Shown here in pieces: positions 63,737 to 64,000 of a stretch of DNA of 64,000 nt. A program made the translations under genes and the position numbers. This stretch comes from Hyphomicrobiales bacterium (GTDB lineage: Bacteria > Pseudomonadota > Alphaproteobacteria > Rhizobiales > Rhizobiaceae). The stretch spans positions 1 through 64,000 of the forward strand of contig UICE01000003.1 in NCBI GenBank assembly GCA_900471815.1, written 5' to 3'. The notes beneath the pieces were generated by a model. That model saw nothing but the letters and a program-made list of their open reading frames with translations, had not been told where the DNA came from and did no database searches. Within the stretch, counting starts at the first letter, position 1, and each line of letters starts with the position of its first letter.

Positions 63737-64000
63737 TATTGCGCCATAAAATGGCTGGGCGTAGGAGGTCCGGTCGAATCAGACCAGTGGAAATCGGAAC
63801 ACTAAACTTAGTGCAAAGAGACGGCTGTGCAACGATTTGACGCCAATGGCGCAAACATGCTGACAAAGCCAAGTTGCATAGGCAAATGAGATTTTGACCG
63901 CTTAGAGGCGATATTTAGGCGCGGACGGGGTGGATTCTTTCGTCAAAACGCCTTATTCCTGTCGTTAACCAACTGTTGACCATGTCACATAACAGTGGAT
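63737..64000. other. Upstream region of pepF and window edge
   Basis: About 264 bp upstream of pepF. No gene, RNA or strong hairpin is evident. It should contain the pepF promoter and perhaps that of a gene beyond the window. Confidence 0.4.

Overview
The window looks like chromosomal DNA of an alphaproteobacterium of the order Hyphomicrobiales (Rhizobiales), close to the Brucellaceae/Phyllobacteriaceae (Brucella, Ochrobactrum, Phyllobacterium, Mesorhizobium). Supporting signs are an Omp10-type lipoprotein, homospermidine synthase, a split transhydrogenase (PntAA/PntAB/PntB), an aa3 oxidase subunit IV of the bacterial type, CpdR beside an N-formylglutamate amidohydrolase, an MmgR-type small RNA beside hisN, and an alphaproteobacterial SOS box (GTTC-N7-GTTC). 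I see no prophage, insertion sequence, integrase or CRISPR array. The genus is an inference.

Region 1 (0-4.8 kb): a minus-strand block with a creatininase-family hydrolase, a CobW/COG0523 metal chaperone GTPase, a translationally coupled WD40 propeller protein and an endonuclease III-like repair enzyme with its own SOS box; then a MarR regulator. Region 2 (5-10.7 kb): the most accessory-looking part, with a LacI regulator, a class I amidotransferase-like hydrolase, a TRAP solute receptor without its membrane subunits, an SDR, a lone LivH-type permease and a CGNR zinc-finger regulator. Region 3 (10.6-16.4 kb): a lipoprotein, a DUF3096 miniprotein, oxidase subunit IV, the pntAA-pntAB-pntB operon, a TPR lipoprotein and rpsU. 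Region 4 (16.7-21.9 kb): the soxBDAG operon for heterotetrameric sarcosine oxidase. Region 5 (22-30 kb): an unknown membrane hydrolase, a YegD-like Hsp70, a MaoC hydratase, a LysR/aldo-keto reductase pair, a 6-phosphogluconate dehydrogenase, a DsbA-like protein and an FkbM methyltransferase.

Region 6 (30.4-36.5 kb): tRNA-Val(GAC), cpdR, N-formylglutamate amidohydrolase, the MmgR-like sRNA, hisN, a lysophospholipase-like hydrolase, a small PepSY-like secreted protein, an Hsp20 with a candidate RpoH promoter and a threonine aldolase. Region 7 (36.5-43.3 kb): gltB and gltD (glutamate synthase) behind a long leader that can form alternative hairpins. Region 8 (43.4-64 kb): cell envelope and housekeeping genes (DUF459 SGNH protein, lytic transglycosylase, galU, BBP2-type outer membrane protein, kdsD, nfeD, SPFH protein, hemH, NCS1 permease, LysM 5'-nucleotidase, omp10, homospermidine synthase, a DUF3445 N-demethylase-like protein, pepF).

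Between 44.6 and 55.1 kb there are four copies of an imperfect inverted repeat with TGCGTGG...CCACGCA ends. Three lie between convergent genes. The fourth lies in front of the DUF459 gene, and its open frame runs into that gene. The observations I rate highest are this repeat family, the SOS box on the endonuclease III-like gene, the MmgR-like RNA with a well-placed promoter, the orphan transporter parts of region 2 and the attenuator-like gltB leader. Nitrogen metabolism is a recurring theme (sarcosine oxidase, GOGAT, N-formylglutamate hydrolase, homospermidine synthase, DUF3445, creatininase), but the genes are scattered in separate transcription units and I do not claim they form one system.
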